From positions 1-64,000 of the forward strand of contig NZ_AHMM02000023.1 in the NCBI RefSeq assembly GCF_000243675.2: DNA of 64,000 nucleotides, read 5' to 3'. The stretch is from Leptospira inadai serovar Lyme str. 10. Its GTDB lineage: Bacteria; Spirochaetota; Leptospiria; Leptospirales; Leptospiraceae. The first letter of the stretch is position 1; the number at the start of each line of letters is the position of its first letter. Positions 63,879-64,000 of this stretch are shown piece after piece. The position numbers and the translations under genes are program-made. The notes below the pieces were generated by a model, which worked only from the letters and a program-made list of their open reading frames with translations, ran no database searches and was not told where the DNA came from.

Positions 63879-64000
63879 TTGATCTACATCAAGAACAAGA
63901 CCGAAATCGAGAAAATGAGGGCGGCAGGAAAACTGGCCGCCAGACTTCTGGACTATATTTCCGGGTACATCAAGCCCGGAGTTAGTACATTAGAACTCAA
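63879..64000 (+). CDS. map: Methionine aminopeptidase, start only
   Basis: The window ends inside this gene. The visible residues read IYIKNKTEIEKMRAAGKLAA then RLLDYISGYIKPGVSTLEL, the N-terminal signature of type I methionine aminopeptidase, which removes the first Met of new proteins. The apparent start is TTG 63879, six bases after the histone stop; no strong ribosome site is seen. Catalytic residues lie beyond the window. Confidence 0.85.
   Translation, partial: MIYIKNKTEIEKMRAAGKLAARLLDYISGYIKPGVSTLEL

Noticed and set aside
1..64000. CRISPR arrays, tRNA, rRNA or prophage
   Set aside because: No direct repeats with spacers, no cloverleaf or rRNA core sequence and no phage structural genes were seen; XerD has a housekeeping context.

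Overview
The window looks like chromosomal DNA of a spirochaete of the genus Leptospira. The pointers are a SpiroCoCo-type giant coiled-coil protein followed by a single-fold bacterial histone, several small lipoproteins with loose spirochaetal lipoboxes, frequent TTG starts, a candidate lipid A 1-phosphate methyltransferase, and a CBM48/DUF4340/FapA-type gene set. The base composition by eye (mid-40s % GC) fits the higher-GC part of the genus. The species cannot be fixed from the sequence alone. I saw no rRNA, tRNA, CRISPR array or phage.

Layout. 1-1490: an IS4-family (IS50/Tn5-like) insertion sequence with perfect 18-bp ends, whose transposase is read across a -1 frame change at a T-TTA-AAA slippery site. 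1491-3737: an outer-membrane porin between two non-coding stretches. 3738-6167 (minus): CCA-adding enzyme, a lipoprotein, RNase HI and a small membrane protein, partly with overlapping stop/start codons. 6283-17755: the N-degron leucyltransferase Bpt, then a cell-surface sugar region: a DprE2-like/DprE1-like oxidoreductase pair, an O-antigen ligase/polymerase-like protein, an acyltransferase, two divergent paralogous GT-C enzymes and a third GT-C protein of the AftB/ZomB type. 17756-20309: an EAL phosphodiesterase facing a PilZ-like protein. 20391-25671: housekeeping and envelope genes (guaB, LolA-like, rsmE, thiS-thiE, wecG-like) and a cysteine-rich lipoprotein. 25703-31183: a 1223-residue TPR protein with an acidic cytoplasmic tail carrying 11 DPF motifs, a secreted tandem-CBM48 protein and an anchored protein with a calcium-loop motif. 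31215-32231: trxB under a strong promoter with a perfect 9-1-9 PerR/Fur-type palindrome at its predicted start site. 32333-36034: an SGNH/MBOAT/SGNH O-acylation set. 36722-40359: xerD, an RsbW-like kinase, a lipoprotein and fapA. 40543-48602 (minus): a full cbb3 oxidase operon ccoNOQP-GHIS plus a SafE-like protein, with a very small ccoQ and a one-haem CcoP. 49062-53258: envelope proteins of unknown role, CheX and a SurA_N-like anchored chaperone. 53330-59771 (minus): methyltransferase, STAS protein, GldA/F/G-like ABC exporter, DUF4340 protein and an ICMT/LmtA-like methyltransferase, several overlapping by 4 bp. 59823-64000: SpiroCoCo protein, histone and the start of methionine aminopeptidase.

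How it fits together. Two ideas deserve most attention. First, the DprE pair makes polyprenyl-phospho-arabinose in mycobacteria and feeds GT-C arabinosyltransferases. Here the pair sits beside three GT-C proteins, one of them AftB-like, which suggests a lipid-linked pentose pathway decorating the surface polysaccharide of a spirochaete. The UbiA-type and phosphatase steps are not in the window. Second, a membrane-anchored coiled-coil giant with a C-terminal helix-turn-helix-like segment lies directly upstream of a histone gene, which suggests a link between envelope and nucleoid.
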